Assembly: GCF_003944715.1 (NCBI RefSeq)
Contig: NZ_RWIT01000002.1
Span: 62,001 to 126,000 of the forward strand
Direction of reading: 5' to 3'
From: Hymenobacter rigui
GTDB taxonomy: Bacteria; Bacteroidota; Bacteroidia; Cytophagales; Hymenobacteraceae
DNA length: 64,000 nt
Shown: piece by piece, positions 35,564 through 44,461 of the stretch
Numbering within the stretch: position 1 is the stretch's first letter
Layout of the letters: each line of letters begins with the position of its first letter
Notes under the pieces: generated by a model
The model's input: the letters and a program-made list of their open reading frames with translations, nothing else
Databases searched by the model: none
What the model was told of the DNA's origin: nothing
Position numbers and translations under genes: made by a program

Positions 35564-37348
35564 ATGTCCCTCAAACTCAAAATCCGCCTGAGCATTGCGC
35601 TGATGCTGGTCCTGCTGCTGGGGCTGGGCGGGTACACGTTCTTTAGTTTGCAGCGGCTGGAAGGCGGGGCCCGGGGCATTCAACGGGCCAACTTCCGCTC
35701 GGTGGAATACGGCGAGCAGATGCTGCGGGCTCTGGAGGCGCTGCAGGACCAGCCCACGGCCCAGCCCCCGCTGCAGCAGCTGCGCCGCGCCCTCACCCGC
35801 GAGGCCGCCAACATCACCGAGCCCGGCGAGCTGGAGCTGGTGGACACGCTCACCCAGCAGCTGGCCGACTACCAGCGCCTGGTGGATGACCGCGCCCCGG
35901 CCCGCGCCCAGGTAGCCCAGCTGCACCGGCTGCGGGCCGCTACCCACCGCATGATGCAGCTCAACGCCCGCTCCTTCAACCGCCAGACCGACCAGGCCGC
36001 CGCTACGGCCGGCCAGGCCCGGCGCACGGTGCTGGCCCTGCTGCTGCTGAGCACGGTGGTGGGCCTGAGTTTGGTGGTGCGCCTGCCTCGGGCCGTGCTG
36101 CGCCCGTTGCGCCGCCTGCGCGCCGACGTGGAGGACGTGGCCAGTCCCGGCCCGGCCACCCAGGTGTCCATTGCCAAAAACGACGAAGTGGGCGCCGTGG
36201 CCCTGGCCCTGAACCGCGCCTTTGGCTACATGCAGGACCAGCGCAGTGTCACGCGGGCGGCTTTGGCTACGGAGCGGAGCCGCCTGGAAAGCCTGATTGA
36301 GCACCTTGATGAGGGCCTGCTCCTGCTCGACCCCGACCGCACGGTGCTGCTGGCCAATCCCGTGGCCCGGGAGCTGCTGGGCCGCGAGGCTGCCGCTTTG
36401 GTGGGCCGGCGGGCCGAGGACCTGAGCCAGGAAACCGAGCTGCTCAACGCCCTGTTCCGCCCCCTGCTGGCCCAAGAAGGCCCCCAGGCCGGCACCACGC
36501 CCGCCCCCGTCACGCTCACCTTCTCCCGCCCCGACGGCGAAACGGCCTACTACCAGCTCACGCTCAACCACATCGTGAGCCGCAACCGCGAAACCGGCCG
36601 CACCGAGTTTGTGGGCCACATCCTGAGTTTGCGCAACGTGTCCGACTTCAAAAAGCTGGATGAGGTGAAGTCCAACTACCTGGCTACCATCTCGCACGAG
36701 CTGAAAACCCCGCTGGCCAGCATCAAGCTCAGTCTGATGCTGCTGCAGGACGAGCGCACGGAGCCGGAAGAGCGTCAGCGCCTGGCTGACGGCATCCGCG
36801 ATGAAACCCAGCGCCTGCTGGGCATGGTGGGCCAGCTGCTGGCCGTGTCGAGGCTGGATGCCGGGGCCGAAATCCAGTTCGACGTGCAGCCCATTCCGCT
36901 GTCCGACATTGTGCGCTACGCCATTGAAACCGTGCGCCCCCAGCTGGAGGACCGGAAGTTGCAGCTACGCCTAGACTTGCCTCAGAATCTGCCTTCCGCC
37001 CGCGCCGATCTGGAAAAAACTACCTGGGTACTCATCAATCTACTCGCCAACGCCATCCGCTACAGTCCCCACGGCGCCGATTTATGTGTGCGGGCCACGG
37101 AGTGCAACGGGCAGCTGGAAGTAGGCGTGCAGGACTGCGGACCGGGCATTGCGGCGGAGTATCATGAGCGGATTTTCCAGCGCTTTTCGGAAGTACCAGG
37201 CCTGAACAGCGGCCATAAGGGCGGCTCAGGCCTGGGGCTGAGTATTTCCCGCGAGTTCATTGAGGCCCAGGGCGGACGGCTATGGGTGGAAAGTGCCCCG
37301 CAACAGGGCAGCCACTTCCGCTTCACGCTGCCGGCATCAGAACGGTAG
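35564..37348 (+). CDS. Sensor histidine kinase with HAMP and PAS domains
   Basis: 594 residues. There are membrane helices at about 7-27 and 155-175 and a periplasmic helical sensor between them. A HAMP domain (about 176-230) and a PAS domain (about 238-360, LIEHLDEGLLLLDPDRTVL) follow. The H-box ATISHELKTPLAS places His378. The ATPase domain is complete: N-box LINLLANAIRYS, G1 DCGPGIA, F-box RIFQRF and G2 GGSGLGLSI. This architecture matches KinB/NtrB-like kinases that pair with NtrC-type regulators, and the regulator gene directly precedes it. Confidence 0.93.
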   Translation: MSLKLKIRLSIALMLVLLLGLGGYTFFSLQRLEGGARGIQRANFRSVEYGEQMLRALEALQDQPTAQPPLQQLRRALTREAANITEPGELELVDTLTQQLADYQRLVDDRAPARAQVAQLHRLRAATHRMMQLNARSFNRQTDQAAATAGQARRTVLALLLLSTVVGLSLVVRLPRAVLRPLRRLRADVEDVASPGPATQVSIAKNDEVGAVALALNRAFGYMQDQRSVTRAALATERSRLESLIEHLDEGLLLLDPDRTVLLANPVARELLGREAAALVGRRAEDLSQETELLNALFRPLLAQEGPQAGTTPAPVTLTFSRPDGETAYYQLTLNHIVSRNRETGRTEFVGHILSLRNVSDFKKLDEVKSNYLATISHELKTPLASIKLSLMLLQDERTEPEERQRLADGIRDETQRLLGMVGQLLAVSRLDAGAEIQFDVQPIPLSDIVRYAIETVRPQLEDRKLQLRLDLPQNLPSARADLEKTTWVLINLLANAIRYSPHGADLCVRATECNGQLEVGVQDCGPGIAAEYHERIFQRFSEVPGLNSGHKGGSGLGLSISREFIEAQGGRLWVESAPQQGSHFRFTLPASER

Positions 37349-37765
37349 CGAATTAGCTGGTGAAGCCAACTTGGTTGCATGTCACAACCCGGCTTATTTA
37401 CTATCGAATATACCTGTATACGGGATTGAATAAATAGTTTTTCCTTGTCAGAAGTCCCAATGGAAAGCTCCTGCCAACTGGTTAGGCATGTCACAATCTG
37501 AACACAAAAGGGCTTGAGGCGGGCAACGGATTGGTGCACCTTTGTACATCCCTCTGGCAATGCTCCTGTAAGAGCGGCCAACACCGTCCCCTTTTCCACA
37601 ACCAGAAAGCGCCAGCCGAAGCTCCATCTTCCGCTGGCGCTTTTGCGTGCGTACAGAAACGCTACGCCGCCGTGAAGTATTTGTGATACCCTGCGGATAG
37701 GTTGCGGGACGTTTGCCAGCCGCCCGGTGTTGAGGCGGTATCCTCCCCCTTTTTCCCCCTGTCCC
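37349..37765. other. 417-base intergenic region with a possible short transcript
   Basis: Mostly unstructured. TTG (37514) and CACCTTTG (37537-37544), 20 bases apart, resemble a Bacteroidota promoter, and a terminator hairpin stands at 37606-37643, so a small RNA of about 100 bases is conceivable. No coding frame is convincing. Confidence 0.4.
37606..37647 (+). terminator. Terminator hairpin
   Basis: An 11-bp stem (37606-37616 with 37633-37643) followed by a T tract. Confidence 0.75.
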
Positions 37766-38449
37766 ATGCGTTTTGTTTTTCTAGCTTTCTGCCAGCGCCG
37801 GGTGCTGGCCGGCCTGCTGCTGGGCTCCCTGCTGCTGCCAGCCCCACTGCACGCCCAATCAGACCGTTCTACAGCCGGTCCGGCCCCCACCGATACCCGA
37901 GGGCTGGCCGTGGCCACCTTCGGGGGCGGCTGCTTCTGGAGCTTCGAGGAGATATTTGAAGAGCTCCGGGGCGTGCAGGCCGTAGTAGCGGGCTACAGCG
38001 GCGGCAAGGTGCGCAACCCGTCCTACGAAGAAGTATGCAGCGCCACCACCGGCCACGCCGAATCGGTGCAGGTGTACTACGACCCGCGCCAACTCAGCTA
38101 CCAGACGCTGCTGGAGGTGTTCCTGCTGGGAGCCCACGACCCTACCACCCGCAACCGCCAGGGCCCCGACGCCGGGCCGCAGTACCGCTCGGTGGCGTTC
38201 TACCGCACCCCCCAGGAACGGCAGCTCATTGAGGCCGCCATCCGCCGGGTAGATGCCTCGCATCACTACAGCAGCCCTGTGGTAACGCAGGTAGCGGCCT
38301 TCACTGCCTTCTGGCCGGCCGAAAGCTACCACCAAGGCTACTACCGCCTCCACCCCGAGAATCCTTACCTGCGGCACGTGTCACAGCCTAAGGTTGAGAA
38401 GTTCCGCAAGGCCTTCCCCGACCGGCTTAAGGCCACCGCGGTACTGTAA
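37766..38449 (+). CDS. msrA: Exported peptide-methionine (S)-S-oxide reductase
   Basis: 227 residues from ATG 37766 (MRFVFLAFC), with a signal sequence to about residue 31, so the enzyme should act outside the cytoplasm. The catalytic motif is TFGGGCFW with Cys56. Other family landmarks are present: GVQAVVAGYSGGKVRNPSYEEVCS, TGHAESVQVYYDP, LLGAHDPTT and QYRSVAFY. It reduces the S form of methionine sulfoxide in oxidised proteins. No MsrB domain is fused. A methionine-rich exported peptide and an MsrP-like enzyme are encoded just downstream on the other strand. Confidence 0.95.
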   Translation: MRFVFLAFCQRRVLAGLLLGSLLLPAPLHAQSDRSTAGPAPTDTRGLAVATFGGGCFWSFEEIFEELRGVQAVVAGYSGGKVRNPSYEEVCSATTGHAESVQVYYDPRQLSYQTLLEVFLLGAHDPTTRNRQGPDAGPQYRSVAFYRTPQERQLIEAAIRRVDASHHYSSPVVTQVAAFTAFWPAESYHQGYYRLHPENPYLRHVSQPKVEKFRKAFPDRLKATAVL

Positions 38450-38481
38450 GCTACTTCGGGTTCCGGCAGCGCATTCCCCGG

Positions 38482-38514
38482 GCACCACTTCAGCACTGGA
38501 GTGGTGCTTTTGTT
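38482..38514 (+). terminator. Terminator of msrA
   Basis: An 8-bp stem (38482-38489 with 38500-38507) followed by a T-rich tail. Confidence 0.7.
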
Positions 38515-38633
38515 TGCCCTTGTCACCTGCGGCAGAGTTCCGGCCGGCCACGGCTTCCGGAGTCAGGAAGAAAGCAGAAGAGTATCGGACAGCCTGCGGA
38601 ATCAGGGCGCGGCCGGCCGCTGCCAACCCCATA

Positions 38634-38672
38634 AAAAGGCGCGTTGGCTACCGGGTAGCCAACGCGCCTTTT
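38634..38672. terminator. Strong bidirectional terminator
   Basis: An 18-bp perfect stem (38634-38651 with 38655-38672) with A and T runs at its ends. It serves the minus-strand methionine-rich peptide gene. Confidence 0.88.
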
Positions 38673-38698
38673 GCGTACTGACAATTTAAAGCCTGGCT

Positions 38699-38959
38699 TT
38701 ACATTTTCCCAGCTTTCATCTTGTCGTCCTTCATTTTATCATCCGCCATTTTCGACTTCGCCATCTTGTTGTCGGCCATCTTCATTTTATCCGTTTTCAT
38801 TTTGGTTTTCGATGTGGTGCCTTTGGCCATTTTGCCATCCTGCATCTTACCATCCTGCATCTTGCCCTGGTGGGCAGCAGCGGGTAGGGTAGCGGCGCTG
38901 AGCAGTAAGGCGCTGGCGAGCAACAGGGCTTTGGGGGCGGAGGTGAGGAAACGCAGCAT
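38699..38959 (-). CDS. Exported methionine/lysine-repeat peptide (MxKDx-repeat type)
   Basis: 86 residues from ATG 38959 (MLRFLTSAPKALLL), a signal peptide cut near residue 29. The mature 57 residues contain 11 methionines, each one preceded by lysine, with short repeats such as GKMQDGKMQDGKM and DDKMKDDKMKAGKM. There is no Cys, Trp or Tyr. It fits the pentapeptide MxKDx repeat family, to which methionine-rich periplasmic peptides such as Azospira MrpX appear related; MrpX scavenges hypochlorite and is repaired by a periplasmic Met-sulfoxide reductase. Here msrA and an MsrP-like gene flank it. Metal binding is an alternative. Confidence 0.8.
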   Translation of the reverse strand: MLRFLTSAPKALLLASALLLSAATLPAAAHQGKMQDGKMQDGKMAKGTTSKTKMKTDKMKMADNKMAKSKMADDKMKDDKMKAGKM

Positions 38960-39123
38960 ACGGTTGAAGGGGGTAAGGAATGATGAATGGTCCGCCACGG
39001 TCGGCCCTTTCCGGGGCCGGCTCCTGCCGTGGAAGCCGATGCAAAGAAGCGTCCCCCCTATCACGAGAGTATCACGCCCGAACAATGCTTTTATCACATC
39101 GGGCAGCCGCGGCGCGGGCCGGT

Positions 39124-39894
39124 TCAGAGCCCGGCGTACCAGTCGTAGCCCCGCGCGGCCCAGTAGTCGGGCGGACGCTGGGCGGGGAAGCGGATGTGGC
39201 CCAGACGCTTGATCTGCTTAATACCATACTTCACGGGCGTTACCAGCCGCAGGGGCGCGCCGTGCTCGGCAGTGAGCGGCTGGCCGTTCATTTCGTAACA
39301 GAGCAGCGTTTGGGGGTGCAGCGCACTGGCCATATCCAGGCCCACGAAATAGGCCTCATCGGGAGTGGTAAGGTGCACGAATGGGGCTGCGGCAGAAGCC
39401 AGCGGGTAGCGGGCCAGAAAATCGGCAAAGCGCACCCCGGCCCAGGTCACGATGGTACTCCACCCTTCAATGCACTTGAGCTCAGTGGTCATTTCCACCC
39501 GGGGCAGGGCCTGCAGCTCGGCCAGCGTGAATTCGCGGGGGATGGTGCCCCCGGCCGGCGTTACGCGCAGCCGCCAGGCGGCCGGGTCCAGCTCTTCGTC
39601 CAGGCCCACGCTGCCATTGGCGCGCGGGCGGCGGGCCCGGCTGCGGGCAAATTCCGGGGCCAGGTGCGTGGGGCTGAAGTAGCGGCCGGCCACGCGGGCA
39701 TTGGCATCGAGAACCGTACGGAGCGGCCCCGACAGGCCGTCGGCTTCGGAGCCGGTGCTGAGCCAGCGCCAGCCCAGCAGCCCGGCCAGGGCCGCCGTGC
39801 CGCCCACCAGAAACGAGCGCCGCGACCGGCGGCGGGCCTCCTGCAGCACCGCCTCATCGGTCGGCGTCAGGGGAGTTTGTGGGGTATCAGGCAT
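39124..39894 (-). CDS. Tat-exported molybdopterin oxidoreductase (sulfite oxidase/MsrP-like)
   Basis: 256 residues from ATG 39894 (MPDTPQTPL). A twin-arginine signal, RRRSRRSFLVGGTAAL, lies at residues 21-37, so it is exported folded. The sulfite oxidase-type fold is recognised by ELKCIEGWST with the molybdenum-binding Cys141, WAGVRFADFLARYP and a late RLVTPVKYGIKQIKRL element. The domain is shorter than E. coli MsrP but has the same core. MsrP reduces methionine sulfoxide in periplasmic proteins with electrons from a membrane cytochrome; the next gene upstream encodes a b-type cytochrome. Confidence 0.85.
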   Translation of the reverse strand: MPDTPQTPLTPTDEAVLQEARRRSRRSFLVGGTAALAGLLGWRWLSTGSEADGLSGPLRTVLDANARVAGRYFSPTHLAPEFARSRARRPRANGSVGLDEELDPAAWRLRVTPAGGTIPREFTLAELQALPRVEMTTELKCIEGWSTIVTWAGVRFADFLARYPLASAAAPFVHLTTPDEAYFVGLDMASALHPQTLLCYEMNGQPLTAEHGAPLRLVTPVKYGIKQIKRLGHIRFPAQRPPDYWAARGYDWYAGL

Positions 39895-39984
39895 GGAGTG
39901 TGGTTGTTGCGTGTTGCATAATACAGATTGCGTACAGGGAGGCCCGTGTGAGGCGGACACCGCTTAGCATGCAGCAGTCAGGAC

Positions 39985-40653
39985 TCAGGCGTCCCCCGCC
40001 GGCACGTCCACCACCTCGAAACCGGCTACCATGGCGCGGAAGTTGTTCCAGCCGGCTTTTATCACCTGGGCCACGTGCACCACAAAAAACAGCACGTACC
40101 CGATGGTGAGGGCAAAATGCTCCAGGCGCGCCCATTCGTAGCCGCCCAGCAGGGTAGTCAGCCAGGCCAGCTGCGTGGGCTTGTAGATGGCGGCCCCCGT
40201 GAGCAGGGAGCCCGCCCCCATCAGCACCACCGCGGTGTAGGCCAGCTGCTGGGCCCCGTTGAACTTGCGCGGCGGCAGCGGCTGCTTGCGCAGCCCTACA
40301 TCGTGCAGCACCACCTGCCAGGCTTCGGCGAAGGAGCGGCGCGTTGGCAGCAACTCCCGCCACTCCCCCGATACCAGCGTGTACACCACATACAGCAGGC
40401 CGTTCAGGGCAAATACCCACATCAGCACAAAGTGCCAGCTCATGCCCCGGGCCAGTTTGTAGGGCACATCGAAGGCTTCGTAAAACGACTGCGGGAAGAA
40501 GCGCAGCAGCGTGGTGTTGCCCCAGCCGAGGCGGTACACGTCGTTGGCCCAGTAAATCCAGAGTCCACTCCAGATCATCAGGGCCAGCACCGGAAAATTA
40601 ATCCAGTGAAACCAGCGGATTGCCAGCGGATGCTTTTCGCGGAGTTGTTTCAT
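39985..40653 (-). CDS. b-type cytochrome (cytochrome b561/hydrogenase-b type membrane subunit)
   Basis: 222 residues with four or five membrane helices. Candidate haem histidines stand in RWFHWINFPVLAL (about residue 17), RGMSWHFVLMW (about 74), and LEHFALTIGYVLFFVVHVAQVI (about 185-200). This is the cytochrome b561 type seen in hydrogenase and formate dehydrogenase modules rather than a typical MsrQ. It lies 90 bases ahead of the molybdoenzyme gene on the same strand and is probably its electron donor from the quinone pool. Confidence 0.85.
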   Translation of the reverse strand: MKQLREKHPLAIRWFHWINFPVLALMIWSGLWIYWANDVYRLGWGNTTLLRFFPQSFYEAFDVPYKLARGMSWHFVLMWVFALNGLLYVVYTLVSGEWRELLPTRRSFAEAWQVVLHDVGLRKQPLPPRKFNGAQQLAYTAVVLMGAGSLLTGAAIYKPTQLAWLTTLLGGYEWARLEHFALTIGYVLFFVVHVAQVIKAGWNNFRAMVAGFEVVDVPAGDA

Positions 40654-40750
40654 GGTGTCAGGAGGGAATGATGCAGGATGAAAGAATAGCAGAAGGCAGG
40701 GATACAGTGAGCTGCCCTACGGCCGGTACCCCGCCGTATCGGGCACCTGA

Positions 40751-42268
40751 TCAGCGCAGTACCTCATCTCCCGGCGCATAAACGGGCAGGGAGAACGTAA
40801 AGCAGGTGCCGCTGCCTTCGGTGCTGCTGACGGTAAGGTCGTCCTCGTGTAGCAGAATAATTTTGCGGGCAATGGCCAGCCCGAGGCCCAGGCCGTCCTT
40901 GGTTTTTTCGCGGACCTGATCGGAGCGGTAAAACCGGTCGAAGACATGGGGCAGGTCGTGGGAGGCAATGCCGCGGCCGGTGTCGCGCACCAGCAGGGGC
41001 ACGCGGTGCCGCTCGTCGGGGGCAGCTACCAGCACCTGCACGGCTCCGCCGGCGGGCGTGTAGCGCAGGGCATTATCGAGCAGGTTTTGCAGTACCCGCT
41101 CAATCAGGCCCACATCGGCGCACACAAACGGCACGGCTCCTTCCCAGCGGGCTTCCAGGCTGATGGCCCGCGTCCGGGCTTCGGGCGCCAGCTTCAGCAC
41201 CACGTCCTGCACCAGCTCCGTCACGGAAAAAGGCTCGGGACGGGGCACCGTCTGGCGGGCTTCCAGCTTGCTCAGCTCGAACAGCTCCGACACCAGCCGC
41301 TTCAGGCTGCGGGTGTTGTGGAGGATGGTCTGCAGATACTGCTGCCGCTCGGCGTCGGTGAGCAGGTGCTGGCGGAGCAGGATGGTTTCGGTATACCCTT
41401 CGATGCTGGCCAGCGGGGTGCGCAAATCGTGGCTGATGTTGGCCACCAGCTCGCGGCGCAGCCGGTCGTTGCTTTGCAGCGTGTGCATGGCCTGCTCGGT
41501 GCGGGCGGCCATATCGTTGAAGGTGGCGGCCAGCTCGCCCAGCTCATCCCCCGCCCCAATGCCCCGCACGCGGGTGGTGTAGTCGCCGGCCTGCAGACCG
41601 CGCACGGCCGCCTGCAGGCGGCGCAGGCTGCGGGTCAGCAGCGGAATCAGCAGCAGCCCCACTACCAGCACCACGGCAGCGGCCACGGCCAGGGTACGCA
41701 GCAGCGTGCTGAGAATGTAGCTTTGGCGCAGCGACGCCACTTCGTCGCCGGCCGCGCCCCCGCCCAGGGTAATGTAGAGGTAGCAGTGCGGCTGGCCGGC
41801 GCGCGTGTGCAGCTGCACCACCGAAAACGGCCGGGCCACGGCCGGATTGCGCGGGTCGGCCCCGAAGATGGGCAGCGGCTGCCGCCCCGCCAGAAACGCC
41901 TGCACCGGAGCCATTGGAATGCGGGTGAGCTTCACCTCCCGGGGCGCGGCCGATGAGGTGAGAATGCGCCCATCCAGCCCCACCAGGTACAGCTTGATGC
42001 TGGGGTTGATGGTCATGGCCGCATCGAAGGTGCGGCGCAGGGCCGGCTGGGGAATTTCGTTGGTGGCTTCGTCAATCTGCAGCACCTCGGCCACCGAGGC
42101 CGCCAGCAGCCGGTTGTTTTTCTGGAGGTCTTCGGCCAGGTACTTCTCGGTGCTGCGGGCCAGCAGCAGCACGTACCCACCGCTCACCGCCAGCACCAGC
42201 AGCACCAGCAGCACCGACAGGCGCGCCTGCAGCCCCCGGGGCCACCACCGGCTCAGTCCGCGGCTCAT
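40751..42268 (-). CDS. Sensor histidine kinase (OmpR-type partner)
   Basis: 505 residues with membrane helices at about 14-36 and 183-205, and a periplasmic sensor of about 145 residues between them. A HAMP domain, the H-box NISHDLRTPLASIEGY (His280), N-box NLLDNALRYT, G1 DTGRGIA and G2 KDGLGLGLAIA follow. All ATP-binding motifs are intact. Its start overlaps the stop of the response-regulator gene by four bases (ATGA), so the two are translationally coupled. The input signal is unknown. Envelope redox genes stand on both sides. Confidence 0.94.
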   Translation of the reverse strand: MSRGLSRWWPRGLQARLSVLLVLLVLAVSGGYVLLLARSTEKYLAEDLQKNNRLLAASVAEVLQIDEATNEIPQPALRRTFDAAMTINPSIKLYLVGLDGRILTSSAAPREVKLTRIPMAPVQAFLAGRQPLPIFGADPRNPAVARPFSVVQLHTRAGQPHCYLYITLGGGAAGDEVASLRQSYILSTLLRTLAVAAAVVLVVGLLLIPLLTRSLRRLQAAVRGLQAGDYTTRVRGIGAGDELGELAATFNDMAARTEQAMHTLQSNDRLRRELVANISHDLRTPLASIEGYTETILLRQHLLTDAERQQYLQTILHNTRSLKRLVSELFELSKLEARQTVPRPEPFSVTELVQDVVLKLAPEARTRAISLEARWEGAVPFVCADVGLIERVLQNLLDNALRYTPAGGAVQVLVAAPDERHRVPLLVRDTGRGIASHDLPHVFDRFYRSDQVREKTKDGLGLGLAIARKIILLHEDDLTVSSTEGSGTCFTFSLPVYAPGDEVLR

Positions 42269-42972
42269 ACGCTGGTCAGCTCATCGTTGAGCTTATAGCC
42301 TACGCCCCACACCGTCAGCACGTACTCGGGGCTGGCCGGGTCCCGCTCAATCTTCATGCGCAGACGGTTGATATGGGAGTTGACGGTGTGCTCGTAGCCG
42401 GCGTAGGAATAGCCCCACACCTGGTCCAGAAGCTGGGTGCGGGTGTACGTGCGGCCGGGATGGCGCAGAAACAGGGCCAGCAGATCGAACTCCTTGGCCG
42501 TGAGCTCCACTACCCGCCCGCCCACCGTTACGCGGTGCAGCTCCGTATCGAGGGCCAGGTCGCGCAGACGAAAACGGGTGGCCGTGCCAGCGGCCGGGTC
42601 GGCGTCGGGGGCCAGACGGCGCAGGCGGGCTTTCACCCGGGCCAGCAGCTCCCGCACACTAAAGGGTTTGGTGAGGTAGTCATCGGCCCCCAGATCCAGA
42701 GCCAGCACTTTGTCGATTTCCTCGTCGCGGCTGGTGAGCATGAGGATGGGCGTGCTTACCCGCTGCTCGCGCAGCCGCCGACAGACTTCAATGCCGTTGA
42801 GGCCGGGCAGCATGATATCCAGGATAATGACGTCGAACTGCCCCTCCGCCCCCAGCCGCAGCCCCTCGAGGCCGTTGCCGGTAATGGTGGCCTGACAGTC
42901 GATGTCGCGCAGATTTACCTGCACCAGCGTGGCGATATCCACGTCATCTTCCACAATAAGGGCGCGCGACAT
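42265..42972 (-). CDS. OmpR/PhoB-family response regulator
   Basis: 235 residues. The receiver domain has EDD at 8-10, the phospho-acceptor Asp52 (IILDIMLPG), and the conserved Lys in YLTKPF. The winged-helix DNA-binding domain (about 135-230) ends with VNSHINRLRMKIERDP and VWGVGYKL. It likely controls the surrounding minus-strand genes. In E. coli an OmpR-type pair (HprRS) controls msrPQ, a useful precedent for the arrangement here. Confidence 0.95.
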   Translation of the reverse strand: MSRALIVEDDVDIATLVQVNLRDIDCQATITGNGLEGLRLGAEGQFDVIILDIMLPGLNGIEVCRRLREQRVSTPILMLTSRDEEIDKVLALDLGADDYLTKPFSVRELLARVKARLRRLAPDADPAAGTATRFRLRDLALDTELHRVTVGGRVVELTAKEFDLLALFLRHPGRTYTRTQLLDQVWGYSYAGYEHTVNSHINRLRMKIERDPASPEYVLTVWGVGYKLNDELTSV

Positions 42973-43050
42973 ACAAGGGAACGGTGAAGTGGAAAAGAGT
43001 GGAGGGCAGCACGCCCCAGGCCCCGGCGGGCTGAAAATAGCGCAATTCTG

Positions 43051-43890
43051 TTACCATTCCCAGGCGGCTCCCAGGGTCAGCGGGCGGGCCGAGTACACGT
43101 TGCGCAGGCGGCCAAACCCCACGGCCCAGTCGGTCCCGACGCGCAGGTGGGGCCCGAGGTGGTAGCTGGCCCCCACGGCGGCCGTGGAGTAGGCCACGCC
43201 CTCGCCCAGCCCGATGCTGGCCAGCCGGTCGGGACGCGGGGGCCGCACGTTGGCCAGGGTCCGCCCCGATGCCGTGAGCCAGAGCCGCTGCCCCAGCCGG
43301 TAGCCCACCTGCACCCCGTAGCTGTACTGGCTGGTGAAACCGCGGGTGCGCTGGTTGTAGGCGGCTTCCAGCGTCAGAAACGCCGGCCCCAGACTGTGCG
43401 ACAGCGCCGCCCGGGTCCAGATGTTCAGCTCTCCATCACCGGTGGGCAGCTGCACGAAGCTGCGCGGGTCCTGGCGGCTGTAGCCCCGGGTGCGGGGGTT
43501 GCCGGTGGGCAGCTCCACGGCCACCCCCACGGCCAGCGGCCAGCGGCCCCTGAGCAGGCCGTAGCGCAGGCCCACCTCGGCGTCGCCGATACCTTGGCCG
43601 GGAGTGGTTTCGGGAAAAGTGGCGCGGCGATACAGGGGCAGGTTCACGACGGTTTCGAGGCGGTCGGTAAGACCATACTCGCCGTAGAGGCTCAGCAGCT
43701 GCTGACGGTAGCGGGCCGTTTCGATGAGTTGGCCGCCGAGGGTATGGTAGCGCGAGGAGCCCACCAGGGTGAGGCCCACCTTGGCGTAGCCGCGCTTTTT
43801 TTTGCGCGTCCAGCCCCCGCCGGCCTCAGCCAGGGCGGGCAGCAGCAGCAGGCTCAGCACCCACCGCCAAAACAACGGAGCGGCCACCAT
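43051..43890 (-). CDS. Outer-membrane beta-barrel protein
   Basis: 279 residues with a signal peptide (cut near ALAEA, residue 23). The mature part is a series of alternating amphipathic strands such as GYAKVGLTLVGSSRYHTL, LLSLYGEYGLTDRLETVVNLP, FLTLEAAYNQRTRG and AYSTAAVGASYHLGPHLRVG, ending in a terminal aromatic (AAWEW), as barrels do. The GLTDRLETVVNLPLYRR element is common in transporter-like or amyloid/curli-type barrel relatives. It starts one base after the DM13 gene's stop, so they are co-transcribed. The substrate is unknown. Confidence 0.75.
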   Translation of the reverse strand: MVAAPLFWRWVLSLLLLPALAEAGGGWTRKKKRGYAKVGLTLVGSSRYHTLGGQLIETARYRQQLLSLYGEYGLTDRLETVVNLPLYRRATFPETTPGQGIGDAEVGLRYGLLRGRWPLAVGVAVELPTGNPRTRGYSRQDPRSFVQLPTGDGELNIWTRAALSHSLGPAFLTLEAAYNQRTRGFTSQYSYGVQVGYRLGQRLWLTASGRTLANVRPPRPDRLASIGLGEGVAYSTAAVGASYHLGPHLRVGTDWAVGFGRLRNVYSARPLTLGAAWEW

Positions 43891-43891
43891 G

Positions 43892-44353
43892 CTACTTCAG
43901 CTCGGCAGCCCCGAAGTTGTACTGCGCCGCCTCGCAGTACAGCACCACGTGCGTAAAGCCCGCGTGGGAGCCTTCATATACCAGGTCCTGCAGCCCGTTC
44001 TGGGTGATTACGCCCACTTTCAGCACGTTGGCCGGGTTGGCCGCACGCTGCACCCGAATCTGGTCGGCGGAGCGGGCCAGGTAAATAGCGACCGAGCCGG
44101 TATGAAATTCCGTCATGAAATCCGGATTCAGGCGCACCAGCTCCTTGCCGGCCGCATTGCGGGCTACCAGCAGCGTGCCTTTGCTGCTGGTACCACCCTG
44201 GGCCACCACCGAGCCGGTTTTGAGCGTTGTGAGCGTCGCAGGGTCGGTAACAGCGGCGGGCTGTGGGTCGGCCGCGTCATCGTGGGAAGAGCAGGCGGTG
44301 GAACCGGCCGCCAGCAACCCCAGCAGCGGCAGGTATTTCAGAAGTTGTGGCAT
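43892..44353 (-). CDS. DM13-domain lipoprotein
   Basis: 153 residues from ATG 44353. The lipobox is GSTAC (Cys21). The mature part matches the DM13 domain: GSVVAQGGTSSKGTLLVAR, LVRLNPDFMTEFHTGSVAIYL (family: L-x-x-F-x-T-x-x-G-P-x-x-x-V-Y-L), KVGVITQNGLQDLVYEG and the closing HVVLYCEAAQYNFGAAEL. The Cys before the last strand is the DM13 hallmark. DM13 has been proposed to act in redox or electron transfer with a haem or cysteine centre, which fits the redox neighbourhood. Confidence 0.85.
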   Translation of the reverse strand: MPQLLKYLPLLGLLAAGSTACSSHDDAADPQPAAVTDPATLTTLKTGSVVAQGGTSSKGTLLVARNAAGKELVRLNPDFMTEFHTGSVAIYLARSADQIRVQRAANPANVLKVGVITQNGLQDLVYEGSHAGFTHVVLYCEAAQYNFGAAELK

Positions 44354-44461
44354 AACCGAGTAGGCTGAAGTGAGGCCACAAAGAAGCGGGACAGGTATCA
44401 CGAAATCATCACAGGAAAGTGCTGAATTGAGGAACCGCCCGCCCGACAAGCCGCGCTGCCC

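Noticed and set aside
44115..44363. Plus-strand frame opposite the DM13 gene
   Set aside because: DM13 domain is clear on the minus strand and the frame has no motif.
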